Part shown: positions 1 to 6,767 of the stretch, piece by piece
How positions within the stretch are numbered: position 1 is the stretch's first letter
How the letters are laid out: each line of letters begins with the position of its first letter
From: Microcaldota archaeon
GTDB lineage: Archaea > Micrarchaeota > Micrarchaeia > Anstonellales > Anstonellaceae
Length of the DNA: 29,794 nt
Assembly (NCBI GenBank): GCA_021813025.1
Contig: JAKAME010000007.1
Span: 1 to 29,794 of the forward strand
Direction of reading: 5' to 3'
Translations under genes and position numbers: made by a program
The notes under the pieces: generated by a model
Told to the model about the DNA's origin: nothing
The model's database searches: none
What the model saw: the letters and a program-made list of their open reading frames with translations, nothing else

Positions 1-110
1 GAGATTTTCCGGCAGTGCTGGCAGCGCACAATCATCCCCTCGCCGTCTGGCGCGGGAAATTCCGAGTATGCGCGGGTCTGCACTCCGCAGCTTGAGCAGT
101 TTTTCAACAT
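1..110 (-). CDS. Zinc-ribbon protein, N-terminal part (runs off the window)
   Basis: The minus strand encodes 36 residues from an ATG at 110 to the window edge. A Shine-Dalgarno GGTGAG lies 8 nt upstream. The visible protein has a CxxCG pair at residues 5-9 and an RCxxCRK pair at residues 29-35. This order matches small archaeal zinc-ribbon proteins thought to bind RNA or act in translation (COG2888/DUF1610-like). In that family a CPxCG motif normally lies between the two; here the place is taken by APDGEG, so two expected cysteines are missing. The C-terminal half is outside the window. A weak CTCAC/GTGAG hairpin could mask the ribosome site. Family assignment is moderate; function is inferred. 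Confidence 0.6.
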   Translation of the reverse strand, partial: MLKNCSSCGVQTRAYSEFPAPDGEGMIVRCQHCRKI

Positions 111-206
111 GGTTTCTCACCTATGGTTGTGTGAGGTTATTCTCCCGGAGCCCCTTCTTATTGGTTTCGGATAGGGGGAAGGGGCCGGAAGAGCCTCAAA
201 CTGGGG

Positions 207-240
207 AAGGGGGACACCTGTAATTCAAGTGTTCCCCCTT
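207..240. repeat. Strong inverted repeat (hairpin) downstream of tRNA-Arg
   Basis: AAGGGGGACAC (207-217) and GTGTTCCCCCTT (229-240) are complementary with a single bulged base and an 11-nt loop. The hairpin lies 12 nt past the 3' end of the minus-strand tRNA gene and before the zinc-ribbon gene. It could be a transcript-end or processing structure; this is inference. Confidence 0.6.
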
Positions 241-252
241 CCGCGGTTCGGT

Positions 253-326
253 CGCCCTCGCCAAGATTTGAACTCGGATATCAAGCTCCGCAAGCTTGCG
301 TACTATCCAGGTTATACTACGAGGGC
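253..326 (-). tRNA. tRNA-Arg (anticodon GCG)
   Basis: The reverse complement folds as a full cloverleaf. The acceptor GCCCTCG/CGAGGGC has 7 pairs. The D-stem is GTAT/GTAC, with GG in its loop. The anticodon stem CAAGC/GCTTG encloses loop TTGCGGA, giving anticodon GCG (reads CGC). The variable loop has 4 nt, and the T-arm is CCGAG-TTCAAAT-CTTGG. The discriminator base is G (253). CCA is not encoded and there is no intron. Confidence 0.93.
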
Positions 327-352
327 GTGAGGATGATTATGCCCGGACGGGG

Positions 353-360
353 TTAAAAAG
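353..360 (-). promoter_or_regulatory. TATA box for tRNA-Arg
   Basis: CTTTTTAA on the minus strand is centred about 30 nt upstream of the tRNA 5' end, the normal archaeal TATA distance. Confidence 0.5.
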
Positions 361-380
361 CCACGCGCCGCTCATTTTCC

Positions 381-701
381 CTAGAACGACACCACCTTGT
401 CGCACTCGCGCACCAATTCATAGAGGTCTTTCAGGCCAGACAGTGGGCACAGCTCGCTGCCTCCCCGCTCCCTGATTTTGAGGCAGGTGCCGCAGGCCAT
501 GATTTTGCCGCCCGCCTCAAGCAGCTTTTTGGCCTCGCCTGCGCTGTCGAATTTTTCACTGCTGCTTTTCTCAAAATCCACGCCCTTTCCAACCAGAAAC
601 ACGCGCACCTCATCCCCTTTCGCGCGCGCGAAATTGCAGAGCCGAAACGCGTTCCAGGCCGCCTCGGCTTCGTCAGTGGAAACCACCACGCCCAGTTTCA
701 T
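381..701 (-). CDS. DsrE/DsrF-like sulfur-relay family protein
   Basis: This 106-residue protein has the size and pattern of the DsrE fold. An N-terminal strand (KLGVVVST) is followed by an amphipathic helix, a second strand VRVFLVGKGVD, and a conserved cysteine motif ACGTCLKIR near residue 70 with a further ELCP cysteine near residue 85. DsrE-like proteins act in cytoplasmic sulfur transfer through a reactive cysteine; the substrate here is unknown. The start has a strong Shine-Dalgarno GGGAGGTGG 8 nt upstream. It lies 27 nt downstream of the probable frameshifted gene at 729-1069 and is likely co-transcribed with it. Family call is good; exact role is open. Confidence 0.75.
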   Translation of the reverse strand: MKLGVVVSTDEAEAAWNAFRLCNFARAKGDEVRVFLVGKGVDFEKSSSEKFDSAGEAKKLLEAGGKIMACGTCLKIRERGGSELCPLSGLKDLYELVRECDKVVSF

Positions 702-728
702 CCAAAACCACCTCCCATTCCCAGCCGA

Positions 729-1069
729 CTATTTTTGCGGGCCTCTATTCGCCCGATTCGATATTCCCGCCGGCGGCATGTAGATGTAAAGCACGTCCCC
801 AAGCTGCGGCTCGAGCGCCCTGTAATCCTGCTCATTGAGCACCACGCACCCGTCGCTGGGGCCGCAGGGCGCCCGCTCCCCCCGCCCAGGCACGCGCGGC
901 GCACCTGCTCGAAAACCCGCCCGATGGCTCCCCGGCCCAAGCCAACCTCCTCAAACTTCTGCCCCATTGCAAGCATGGGCTCCACCAGCTTGGCGTCGCT
1001 CTCAAGCGGCGGATAGGTGAGTATGGAGCGCCCGTATGGCGGACGGCGGTAGACCACTGGCTCTGCCAT
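729..1069 (-). pseudogene. Gene of unknown function, apparently frameshifted at a C6/G6 run
   Basis: From ATG 1069 (TATA-like CTAAAAGC about 30 nt upstream) a protein-like frame runs MAEPVVYRRPPYGRS to about position 884. After the run of six C at 878-883 this frame turns Ser/Arg-rich. The -1 frame then becomes protein-like (SDGCVVLNEQDYRALEPQLG) and stops at 729. Joining the two gives about 113 residues. The SDGCVVL...D...L...GDVLYIY segment is loosely like the catalytic SxGC region of YkuD L,D-transpeptidases, but I see no other support for that. The unshifted frame would end at 698, overlapping the dsrE-like start. Either a sequencing error, a real mutation or a slippage site. Confidence 0.45.
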
Positions 1070-1142
1070 GGACGGCTTGGATAGAATGATGCTTTTAGGG
1101 CTTTTGATGGCCTGCCGCAGGCGGAAAACACCCTCACATCCA

Positions 1143-1151
1143 TTTTTATTC
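1143..1151 (+). promoter_or_regulatory. TATA-like element for herA
   Basis: ATTTTTATTC is centred about 25 nt before the ATG at 1172, which suggests a leaderless herA transcript and supports that start. Confidence 0.4.
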
Positions 1152-1171
1152 ACCACGACGTAAATGCGGGC

Positions 1172-2776
1172 ATGGATTCCGGTCCGGGCGCTGCCCCTAC
1201 TCATTCTTCCCCCCCAGCAATCGACGGCTCTGGGGAGCCGTCGGTGCACCGGGACGCCAAGGGCGTCCCGATTGTCGGCACCGTCATTTCCACCCTTGAG
1301 GGCACCCCCAACACCAACGAGTTCCATTTCGTGATTCAGGGCGAGGGCGTGAAAAAAGGCCAGTTTGTTCAGGTGCAATCCCCTACAGGCCCAGTTCTTG
1401 GCGTGGTGGTGGAGCTCTCGCGCTCCAACCGCTATTTCGAGCGCGCGGAAAGCGTGGCAGAATACGAGCGCCTCGGCGTGCTCACCGCCCAGTTCCCCAC
1501 TGCGGAATGGGAATACATGGTGGCTGCAGTGCGGGTGCAGGGAGTGCTCAATGGCGCGCACCTCGCCCGCTCCTCACTGCCCGTTGCTCCCGGCCACCCC
1601 GTGCATTGCGCATCTGACGACCAGCTCAAAACCCTTCTCGCGCTTGACGAGCACGGCCTTGAGCTCGGAACACTGCTTCATCATACTCTCCCCATCAAGC
1701 TCTCGCTCTCGCGCCTGCTGCAAAAGCATCTGGCGATTCTCGCCATGTCAGGCGCAGGCAAATCCTATCTGGCCGGCGTGCTGATTGAGGAATTGCTGGA
1801 CCGCCCCCCTGCAAAGGGCCGCATAGCGGTGGTGGTCATCGACAACCACGGCGAATACGCCGGCTTCAAGGATTCCCCATACCGCGCGCGGGTGCAGGTG
1901 CTGGACGGAGCAAAGATGCGCATAGGATTGCGCCATCTCTCCGCTTCCCAGCTGGCCGAATGGTCCTCCATGTCAGCAGTGGCGCGCCGCGCGCTGGATG
2001 CGCACGTATCCGCGCTGAAAAAAAGGGTGAAGGAAACACACAATCCCGAAGGGCTTGACGAGCTAATCGAGGGGGTGCGCAGCGACGCGGGCCTGAACAA
2101 GAAGGAGAACGTGCGCGGGCCGCTGCTTGAGGCTCTGGAAGAGCTCAAGTATCTGCGGGTGATTGGCGCGGGCGACTCCTTCAAGCCGGCCGACGTGCTC
2201 AAGCCCGGCCACCTGACCGTAATTGATTTGAGCGGCGTGGACTCGTTGCGCAAAAAGCAGATTCTGGTGGCCCATTACGGCCGCAAGCTCTTCCGCCAGC
2301 GCAAGAAGGGGCTGATTCCGCCCTATGTGATGGTGGTGGAGGAGGCGCACAACTTCGCGCGAGAGCGTGCTGAGAAGCACAACGCCCTCGCCAAGCCCAT
2401 AATCGAAACACTGGCGCGCGAGGGGCGCAAGTTCGGCGCATGCCTGTGCCTGATTTCCCAGCGGCCTGTGCAGCTTTCAACTACGGCATTGAGCCAGTGT
2501 AGCTCGAACATCGTCCTCAGAATCACCAACCCATTCGATTTGAAGCACATCGGCGAGTCGTGCGAGGGCATAGACTCGCGCATGCTGGACTCCATCACCT
2601 CCCTGCGCGTGGGCGAGGCCCTGCTGCTTGGCGAGGCCACCGGCGCGCCGGTGTTTGTTTCAATACGCAAAAGAAGGAGCCAGACGGCGGCAAGAGGCGA
2701 GTCTTTGGAGAAGCTGGCGCAGGAATTCGAGGACAAGAACAAGAGGAAAGAAGACGAAATCGAGGCGTTTCTCTAG
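1172..2776 (+). CDS. herA: HerA-type bipolar DNA translocase/ATPase
   Basis: This 534-residue protein matches HerA in order and length. An N-terminal HAS-barrel (about residues 35-110, GTVISTLEGTPN...KKGQFVQV) precedes a Walker A MSGAGKS at about 192-198. Walker B VMVVEEAHN lies at about 386-394, followed by a sensor-like ISQRPVQLSTTAL and the SNIVLRITNPFD block. HerA forms a hexameric ring that pumps DNA and normally works with the nuclease NurA in end resection with Mre11-Rad50. No nurA is visible here. The first 30 residues are low-complexity and may be an added leader. The C-terminal end KEDEIEAFL is repeated twice downstream in the same frame sense (3548-3577, 4323-4346). Confidence 0.93.
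   Translation: MDSGPGAAPTHSSPPAIDGSGEPSVHRDAKGVPIVGTVISTLEGTPNTNEFHFVIQGEGVKKGQFVQVQSPTGPVLGVVVELSRSNRYFERAESVAEYERLGVLTAQFPTAEWEYMVAAVRVQGVLNGAHLARSSLPVAPGHPVHCASDDQLKTLLALDEHGLELGTLLHHTLPIKLSLSRLLQKHLAILAMSGAGKSYLAGVLIEELLDRPPAKGRIAVVVIDNHGEYAGFKDSPYRARVQVLDGAKMRIGLRHLSASQLAEWSSMSAVARRALDAHVSALKKRVKETHNPEGLDELIEGVRSDAGLNKKENVRGPLLEALEELKYLRVIGAGDSFKPADVLKPGHLTVIDLSGVDSLRKKQILVAHYGRKLFRQRKKGLIPPYVMVVEEAHNFARERAEKHNALAKPIIETLAREGRKFGACLCLISQRPVQLSTTALSQCSSNIVLRITNPFDLKHIGESCEGIDSRMLDSITSLRVGEALLLGEATGAPVFVSIRKRRSQTAARGESLEKLAQEFEDKNKRKEDEIEAFL
2747..2776 (+). repeat. herA tail, copy 1 (native gene end)
   Basis: Encodes KEDEIEAFL-stop as the true C terminus of HerA. It is the reference for the two downstream copies. 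Confidence 0.85.
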
Positions 2777-2784
2777 GTGAATGC

Positions 2785-3495
2785 ATGATTGTTTTCCAAT
2801 CCTCGATGCAAATCCGCAAAAAGCCTCTTCCCGAGCCAGCCTTCCAGACGCCTATTTCCGAGCCGCCGGCCCAAGACAAGACCGCGGTGCACAAGGAACC
2901 AGTTGTCAAGCTGACGCCGGAGCAGCTTTTCAAGAAGATGAACGCAGGAAACCTCCAATCCCTGCCTCCAGCGAGCCAATATGGCGGCAGACAGGCCGCC
3001 TACGTGGACCAGAGCGCCTCGGCGTTCGTAAGGCCGGACGGGCCAATCCGGGCCCTCTTCACGTCAGGAGCCGGGCCGTGCGTCATCCTCATGTGCGTGG
3101 CCAAGAACGAGAATCAGGAAGTGGTGCTGGCCGGCATGGCGCACGTGGACCGCGGCTGGCTGGGCGGGCGCACGCCCGAATTCTTCGAGGACATGAAAAA
3201 GAGGGCCGGCGCCGGGGTCCATTTCGAGATATCCCTAATCAGCGGGGCCGCCGAGCAGGCCCTGTTCGTTTTCGGCCAGGCCCAGAAATTCATATCAGAC
3301 AATCCGGGCAGCTCTTTTGGCTTCATCAACTGCGACCTCAGCGGCCATCGCCTTGACGCAGCCCTCCTCTCGTGCGAAGAGGGAGCGGCGGGAATCTTCT
3401 ACGGCCCCCTCTCGGGGCAGGTGGAACTAAAGGATGCCAAGGAACTGAACCAGGCGCCTAAAGGGGCGAAATCCAAATCACGCGCCAAGCCATAG
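2785..3495 (+). CDS. CheD-like (CNF-fold) protein, accessory insert A
   Basis: This 236-residue protein starts 9 nt after the herA stop. A proline-rich N-terminal part (1-45) leads to a core with TSGAGPCVILMCVAK (T93, C99) and AGMAHVDRG (H120). In CheD deamidases a Thr six residues before the catalytic Cys and a His about 17 after it form the active site. Here T-to-C spacing is the same and C-to-H spacing is 21. A CheD-like or related Cys-His deamidase fold is therefore plausible. No chemotaxis genes are in the window, so a receptor deamidase role is unsupported. It lies between herA tail copies 1 and 2. Confidence 0.5.
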   Translation: MIVFQSSMQIRKKPLPEPAFQTPISEPPAQDKTAVHKEPVVKLTPEQLFKKMNAGNLQSLPPASQYGGRQAAYVDQSASAFVRPDGPIRALFTSGAGPCVILMCVAKNENQEVVLAGMAHVDRGWLGGRTPEFFEDMKKRAGAGVHFEISLISGAAEQALFVFGQAQKFISDNPGSSFGFINCDLSGHRLDAALLSCEEGAAGIFYGPLSGQVELKDAKELNQAPKGAKSKSRAKP

Positions 3496-3502
3496 CCTGG
3501 CT

Positions 3503-3522
3503 AGAAGCCGCAACGGGCTTCT
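3503..3522 (+). terminator. Hairpin after the CheD-like gene
   Basis: AGAAGCC (3503-3509) and GGCTTCT (3516-3522) form a 7-bp stem with a 6-nt loop just after the stop at 3495. There is no T-run, so termination is only a guess. Confidence 0.4.
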
Positions 3523-3547
3523 GAACAGGCCTTTCCGCGAAGGAGCG

Positions 3548-3577
3548 AAGGAAGACGAGATAGAGGCGTTCCTATAA
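3548..3577 (+). repeat. herA tail, copy 2 (orphan)
   Basis: Encodes KEDEIEAFL-stop, the same nine residues as the herA end. The GAC-GAG-ATA-GAG-GCG-TTC part differs from herA only at synonymous third positions; AAG/AAA, CTA/CTC and TAA/TAG are also synonymous. No gene runs into it from upstream. Confidence 0.8.
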
Positions 3578-3584
3578 GGCCGCT

Positions 3585-4253
3585 TCAAACAATATCGTTG
3601 ATTTTCAACTCTTCTTGATTGTAGACAATGGCATTCTTCATCTCGGCCACCAGACCCGCACGGTTGGCCGCTTCTTTCGAGCAGGCCATGAAGAATTCCC
3701 GGTATTTTGGATATTCCAAAGCCCAGCCGTTGGTCGTCTCCGAAACCTGTTTGTATTTATTCGCGGATTCTTGGAGCATGCCGCCTCTTACCGTAAGACC
3801 CTCTGCGAACATCTTCAATATGCCCAGCAACTCGATTGAGGAGCCCATCACGCATCTGTAAGTTGATTTTAAACTGTCACCTTGGGGGTCGCTTATTTTT
3901 TCTTCCACCTCTGAATGGGTTTTCATATCGCGATGAGTCAGTATGCCGCTGCCCATAATCACTGATGGTGAAGAATAGACCAGTGCCGTCATGTTCAAGC
4001 TCTCCCTTGCTTTCAGCAGCAAATCCCTGCTCTCGGCGTCTTTTCCTTGCAGGAGACAATTGATGGCTTGCTCAACCCCGTCAATCCGGGCATTTCCTTT
4101 TGTGTCGCCTATTCCCGCTCCCTTGCCGACCGGGACAATTGTTTTGCTGAACATGTCCGCGACTTTCGGATTGGTCAGATGTTCGAGAAACGCTTTCTTC
4201 GGAATAGGGGTTGTCGCCGCCTTTCCATACGCTTCAAAACGATATACTGACAT
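3585..4253 (-). CDS. Unknown protein, accessory insert B
   Basis: The frame is open from 4292, but I prefer the ATG at 4253. A perfect Shine-Dalgarno GAGGTG sits 6 nt before it, and the TATA stretch at 4293-4308 would place the transcript start near 4272. The resulting 222-residue soluble protein is mostly helical by eye (MSVYRFEAYGKAATTP at the N terminus). I see no signal peptide or membrane segment and recognise no domain. The gene is visibly more AT-rich than its neighbours. It is bounded by herA tail copies 2 and 3 and read opposite to herA. These features suggest recent acquisition. Confidence 0.7.
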   Translation of the reverse strand: MSVYRFEAYGKAATTPIPKKAFLEHLTNPKVADMFSKTIVPVGKGAGIGDTKGNARIDGVEQAINCLLQGKDAESRDLLLKARESLNMTALVYSSPSVIMGSGILTHRDMKTHSEVEEKISDPQGDSLKSTYRCVMGSSIELLGILKMFAEGLTVRGGMLQESANKYKQVSETTNGWALEYPKYREFFMACSKEAANRAGLVAEMKNAIVYNQEELKINDIV

Positions 4254-4292
4254 CCTCCCCACCTCATTAAGTTTTACATAATAGTTATCCAT

Positions 4293-4308
4293 GATATATT
4301 TATTAAAG
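4293..4308 (-). promoter_or_regulatory. TATA region of insert B gene
   Basis: The minus strand reads CTTTAATAAATATATC, a good archaeal TATA box about 45 nt upstream of the chosen ATG at 4253, leaving a leader of about 20 nt with a Shine-Dalgarno. Confidence 0.5.
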
Positions 4309-4322
4309 AAACTCTAAATGGG

Positions 4323-4346
4323 GACGAGATAGAGGCGTTTCCCTAG
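4323..4346 (+). repeat. herA tail, copy 3 (orphan)
   Basis: Encodes DEIEAFP-stop. It shares 17 identical nt (GACGAGATAGAGGCGTT) with copy 2, and its last bases (GTTTCCCTAG) resemble copy 1. Its stop overlaps the stop codon of the convergent gene at 4343-5005. Confidence 0.75.
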
Positions 4347-5005
4347 AATTCCTTCTTTTTCCCAATCTGCAGAGTGAGCGTCGGCTGCATGCCATTTTCG
4401 CGAATCTGCTCGATTACGGCGGAATCCTCCCAGCCATCCCTCAGCCCCGGCCCCCAGCCGTCGTCCGGCTTCGGCACGATGACGCCATACGCTTTCTTGG
4501 CCAGCTCCAGTACGCCCATGCCGGCAACCAGCTTCGGGTCCTTCCCTCTCTTTTTCTTCATGCCCCTCTCCAGCACGTTCCTCTCCATATCGGCGCGGCT
4601 GTTGCTGCTCATGTTTCCCAGCACGTGCAGGGCCTGCCGGTAAAATCCGGCGCCGCTCAGGCTGAAGGAGATGTCGCTCCACATCTCGTCGCCAATCTCA
4701 GGCCTCCGCGATTCGTCCTCGCCCATCTTTTGCAAAAGCAGCATCGCCTCGGTGAATGTCTTGACGGACAGCCGCCACATCCCGCTCTTTACTTCAAAGG
4801 CCGCGCACTGGGCCAGCTCCTTCACCTGAACCTTTTCCACTCCAAGCTGCCGGATTTCATTCTTCTCGTTTTCAAGGCGCCAGTAGTCCTTGCCTTTGCG
4901 CGAGTAAGGCGGGCACCTGTCAGGCCGCATCCAGGGTGGAAAAGGAAAGGGCTTCAACTCGGGATTCGCTTTGATGATTTTTCCCAGTTGTCCGGCCATT
5001 ACCAT
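4343..5005 (-). CDS. Unknown soluble protein (accessory)
   Basis: A 220-residue protein from ATG 5005, or 218 residues from ATG 4999. The longer upstream frame to 5224 is Arg/Gly-rich and lies under the next gene, so I excluded it. The AT-rich stretch at 5020-5040 supplies a promoter. The N terminus is proline-rich (ELKPFPFPPWMRPDRCPPYS), followed by helical segments and a basic stretch MKKKRGKDPK near residue 155. I recognise no family and see no membrane segment. It reads towards herA tail copy 3 and its stop codon overlaps that repeat. It may be a third accessory insert, but no fourth tail copy is seen beyond it. Confidence 0.65.
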   Translation of the reverse strand: MVMAGQLGKIIKANPELKPFPFPPWMRPDRCPPYSRKGKDYWRLENEKNEIRQLGVEKVQVKELAQCAAFEVKSGMWRLSVKTFTEAMLLLQKMGEDESRRPEIGDEMWSDISFSLSGAGFYRQALHVLGNMSSNSRADMERNVLERGMKKKRGKDPKLVAGMGVLELAKKAYGVIVPKPDDGWGPGLRDGWEDSAVIEQIRENGMQPTLTLQIGKKKEF

Positions 5006-5019
5006 CTCTTCTGGTGGGA

Positions 5020-5040
5020 AAAGATTAAAAATCAGTATTT
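5020..5040. promoter_or_regulatory. AT-rich divergent promoter region
   Basis: AAGATTAAAAATCAGTATTT lies between two divergent genes. It can provide a TATA box for the minus-strand unknown gene (ATG 5005) and for the plus-strand methyltransferase. Confidence 0.35.
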
Positions 5041-5093
5041 TCGTCAGGAGCCAGAACAGATAAGGATAAAGCGGCTCTGTGCGGGAAAACCGC

Positions 5094-6047
5094 ATGCCCC
5101 CCGCCCCTTTGCCGCGCAGTCGTCCGGCTGCCCGCCGCCGCTCCTCCCCCTCCCGCCTCACCCATCCGCCTTCCTCTTTTGCCGCCTGCCTCTGCCTCTT
5201 CTGGCACGGCATATTCGGGGGCAAAAAATACCCCGTCTCGTTCTATTCGCGCCAGGCGCGCGCAGCTCTTGAAGAGGAGGTTGAGGACCGCACAGGCCGC
5301 CTGCTGCGCCTCGGCCGGCCTGCCGAGGCCGACCGCCTCGCGCGCCTGTGGGAGCTTATGCAGGCATACATATTTTCGCAGAACGAGAGCATCGAGCTTG
5401 GATTGGGGGATGGCCGGCCCGCCCCCAGCCTTCCTGCCTCCGTTTTCCCGGCTTTCCTCAATCTTCTCTATTGCGGCGAGAAGCCGGCTTCTTTCTGGCG
5501 CAAATTCTCAAGACGCCATCATCTTCGCTCCATTCCTCCCTCCTCCTTCTGGGATTATTTCGAGGACTTCCAAGCCCGGCGCATGGATGTGACTGGCTGG
5601 CTTGCAGCCAATGCAAATGGAAAAATCCTGGATTTGGGCGCAGGCGCGCATTCGTATATTGAAGTGGATAGTGCGGCGGATATTTCGCGCGCCGCGCTGG
5701 AGCAAAACAAAAACGCGAAAAGAAAAATCGTCATCCGCCAATTGGACGAGCTGACGCCATCCGCATGGCCTTTTTCCCCCCGCTCTTTCGACACAATCAT
5801 GCTCAATTCCGTCCTCTCTTATGTGAAAAACCGCGCGCGCCTGCTGCGCCTTGTGCATTCCGCACTCAAGCCAGGCGGCGCGCTTCTCATCACCAACGCC
5901 CCAATCCAGCCGCACCATCCGGCATTCTTTTTTGTTGTGAGCGAGCCGGCTGCCCGCCAGCTTGTCAGGGAGCTGAAAAAGGCGGGCTTTGAGGCAAAGG
6001 ACGAGTCAAGCGGCTTGCTGGTGCGAATCATTGCGCGGAGAATCTGA
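5094..6047 (+). CDS. Class I SAM-dependent methyltransferase
   Basis: The C-terminal half is a clear Rossmann methyltransferase. Motif I ILDLGAGAHS lies at about residue 177. Post-I and motif II regions follow, then motif IV FDTIMLNSVLSYV near 235 and motif VI LKPGGALLIT near 258. The substrate cannot be told. The first 60 residues are Arg/Pro-rich and the start is uncertain: GTG 5079 or ATG 5094, and the true start could be later. A middle helical domain (about 60-150) precedes the catalytic part. The gene converges with the membrane protein at 6080-6700. Confidence 0.8.
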   Translation: MPPAPLPRSRPAARRRSSPSRLTHPPSSFAACLCLFWHGIFGGKKYPVSFYSRQARAALEEEVEDRTGRLLRLGRPAEADRLARLWELMQAYIFSQNESIELGLGDGRPAPSLPASVFPAFLNLLYCGEKPASFWRKFSRRHHLRSIPPSSFWDYFEDFQARRMDVTGWLAANANGKILDLGAGAHSYIEVDSAADISRAALEQNKNAKRKIVIRQLDELTPSAWPFSPRSFDTIMLNSVLSYVKNRARLLRLVHSALKPGGALLITNAPIQPHHPAFFFVVSEPAARQLVRELKKAGFEAKDESSGLLVRIIARRI

Positions 6048-6079
6048 GCCGCTTTCTGTCCGGCGCACCCTTATTTTCA

Positions 6080-6700
6080 CTACACAATCCAGCTCAGGCT
6101 CCATGCGCCCAAGTAGGCCAGAATCAGAAACCGCAAAATGCGCCCACTGATGCACCAGAAAAGGAATTCATGCCACTTCATGCCCATCAGCCCTGCCGCT
6201 ATTCCGGCGAAATCAAAGAAGGGGTTTGGCACGGCGGCCAGCAAAAACACGCCCGGGCCTGCGAAGCGGCGCAGGAGGCCCTGCTGCAATGCCAGCAGCC
6301 ATTTCAGCGTCTGGTTTCGGGTGCGCAGCAGATGCGTCGAGCCCTGCCCCACAAAATAACCGCTCAATTCTCCTATGCCTGAGCCGATGCCAGCTATGAT
6401 TCCCAGCCACACTGGGTCAAGCTGCCTGCCCAGCATCACTATTGCAAGCTGCAGCGGGCCGGCCGGCACGAACACGGTGGCTGAGGAGAGGAAAGCCAGA
6501 ATGAACGCGCCTGCATAAGACCATTCCCGCAGGGCGTAGGCCAGAGTTGGCGAGACAAGCCAAATAAGCAGCGAGAGGCCAGCCATCACGGCTATCTCAA
6601 TCAGGCCGAGGTGGAACTCCTTTGCAGGCTGTATGCGCCCGCCAGCCGGCGCAGCTTTGCTTGGTCCTGCCGCCTTTTTTGCGGCGCGCTTTCTTACCAT
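6080..6700 (-). CDS. DedA/VTT (SNARE-associated) membrane protein
   Basis: A 206-residue membrane protein with a basic, Ala/Lys-rich cytoplasmic N terminus (1-28) and about five hydrophobic segments. The family signature is visible: VFVPAGPLQLAIVMLG, then GIGSGIGELSGYFVGQGS, and later LLAAVPNPFFDFAGIAAG with GRILRFLILAYLG at the end. VTT/DedA proteins act as lipid scramblase-like or transport proteins; in bacteria and archaea they flip carrier lipids. A UppP gene elsewhere in the window also belongs to carrier-lipid metabolism, but the two are not adjacent. Divergent from the GalT-like gene, with a shared AT-rich promoter near 6725. Confidence 0.85.
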   Translation of the reverse strand: MVRKRAAKKAAGPSKAAPAGGRIQPAKEFHLGLIEIAVMAGLSLLIWLVSPTLAYALREWSYAGAFILAFLSSATVFVPAGPLQLAIVMLGRQLDPVWLGIIAGIGSGIGELSGYFVGQGSTHLLRTRNQTLKWLLALQQGLLRRFAGPGVFLLAAVPNPFFDFAGIAAGLMGMKWHEFLFWCISGRILRFLILAYLGAWSLSWIV

Positions 6701-6767
6701 GCTCTCCCTGCACGGCGGGATGGATTATAATCATGCACTTTTCATAGCGAGCACACAGGCGATTGCA

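Noticed and set aside
4343..4370. Similarity between GKKKEF at the end of the 4343-5005 gene and GRKKEF at the GGGP synthase end
   Set aside because: Only a Lys-rich six-residue match; too short and low-complexity to indicate shared origin.
5079..5224. N-terminal extension of the 4343-5005 gene to 5224
   Set aside because: The extension is Arg/Gly-rich, lies under the methyltransferase gene and would run past a good promoter at 5020-5040.
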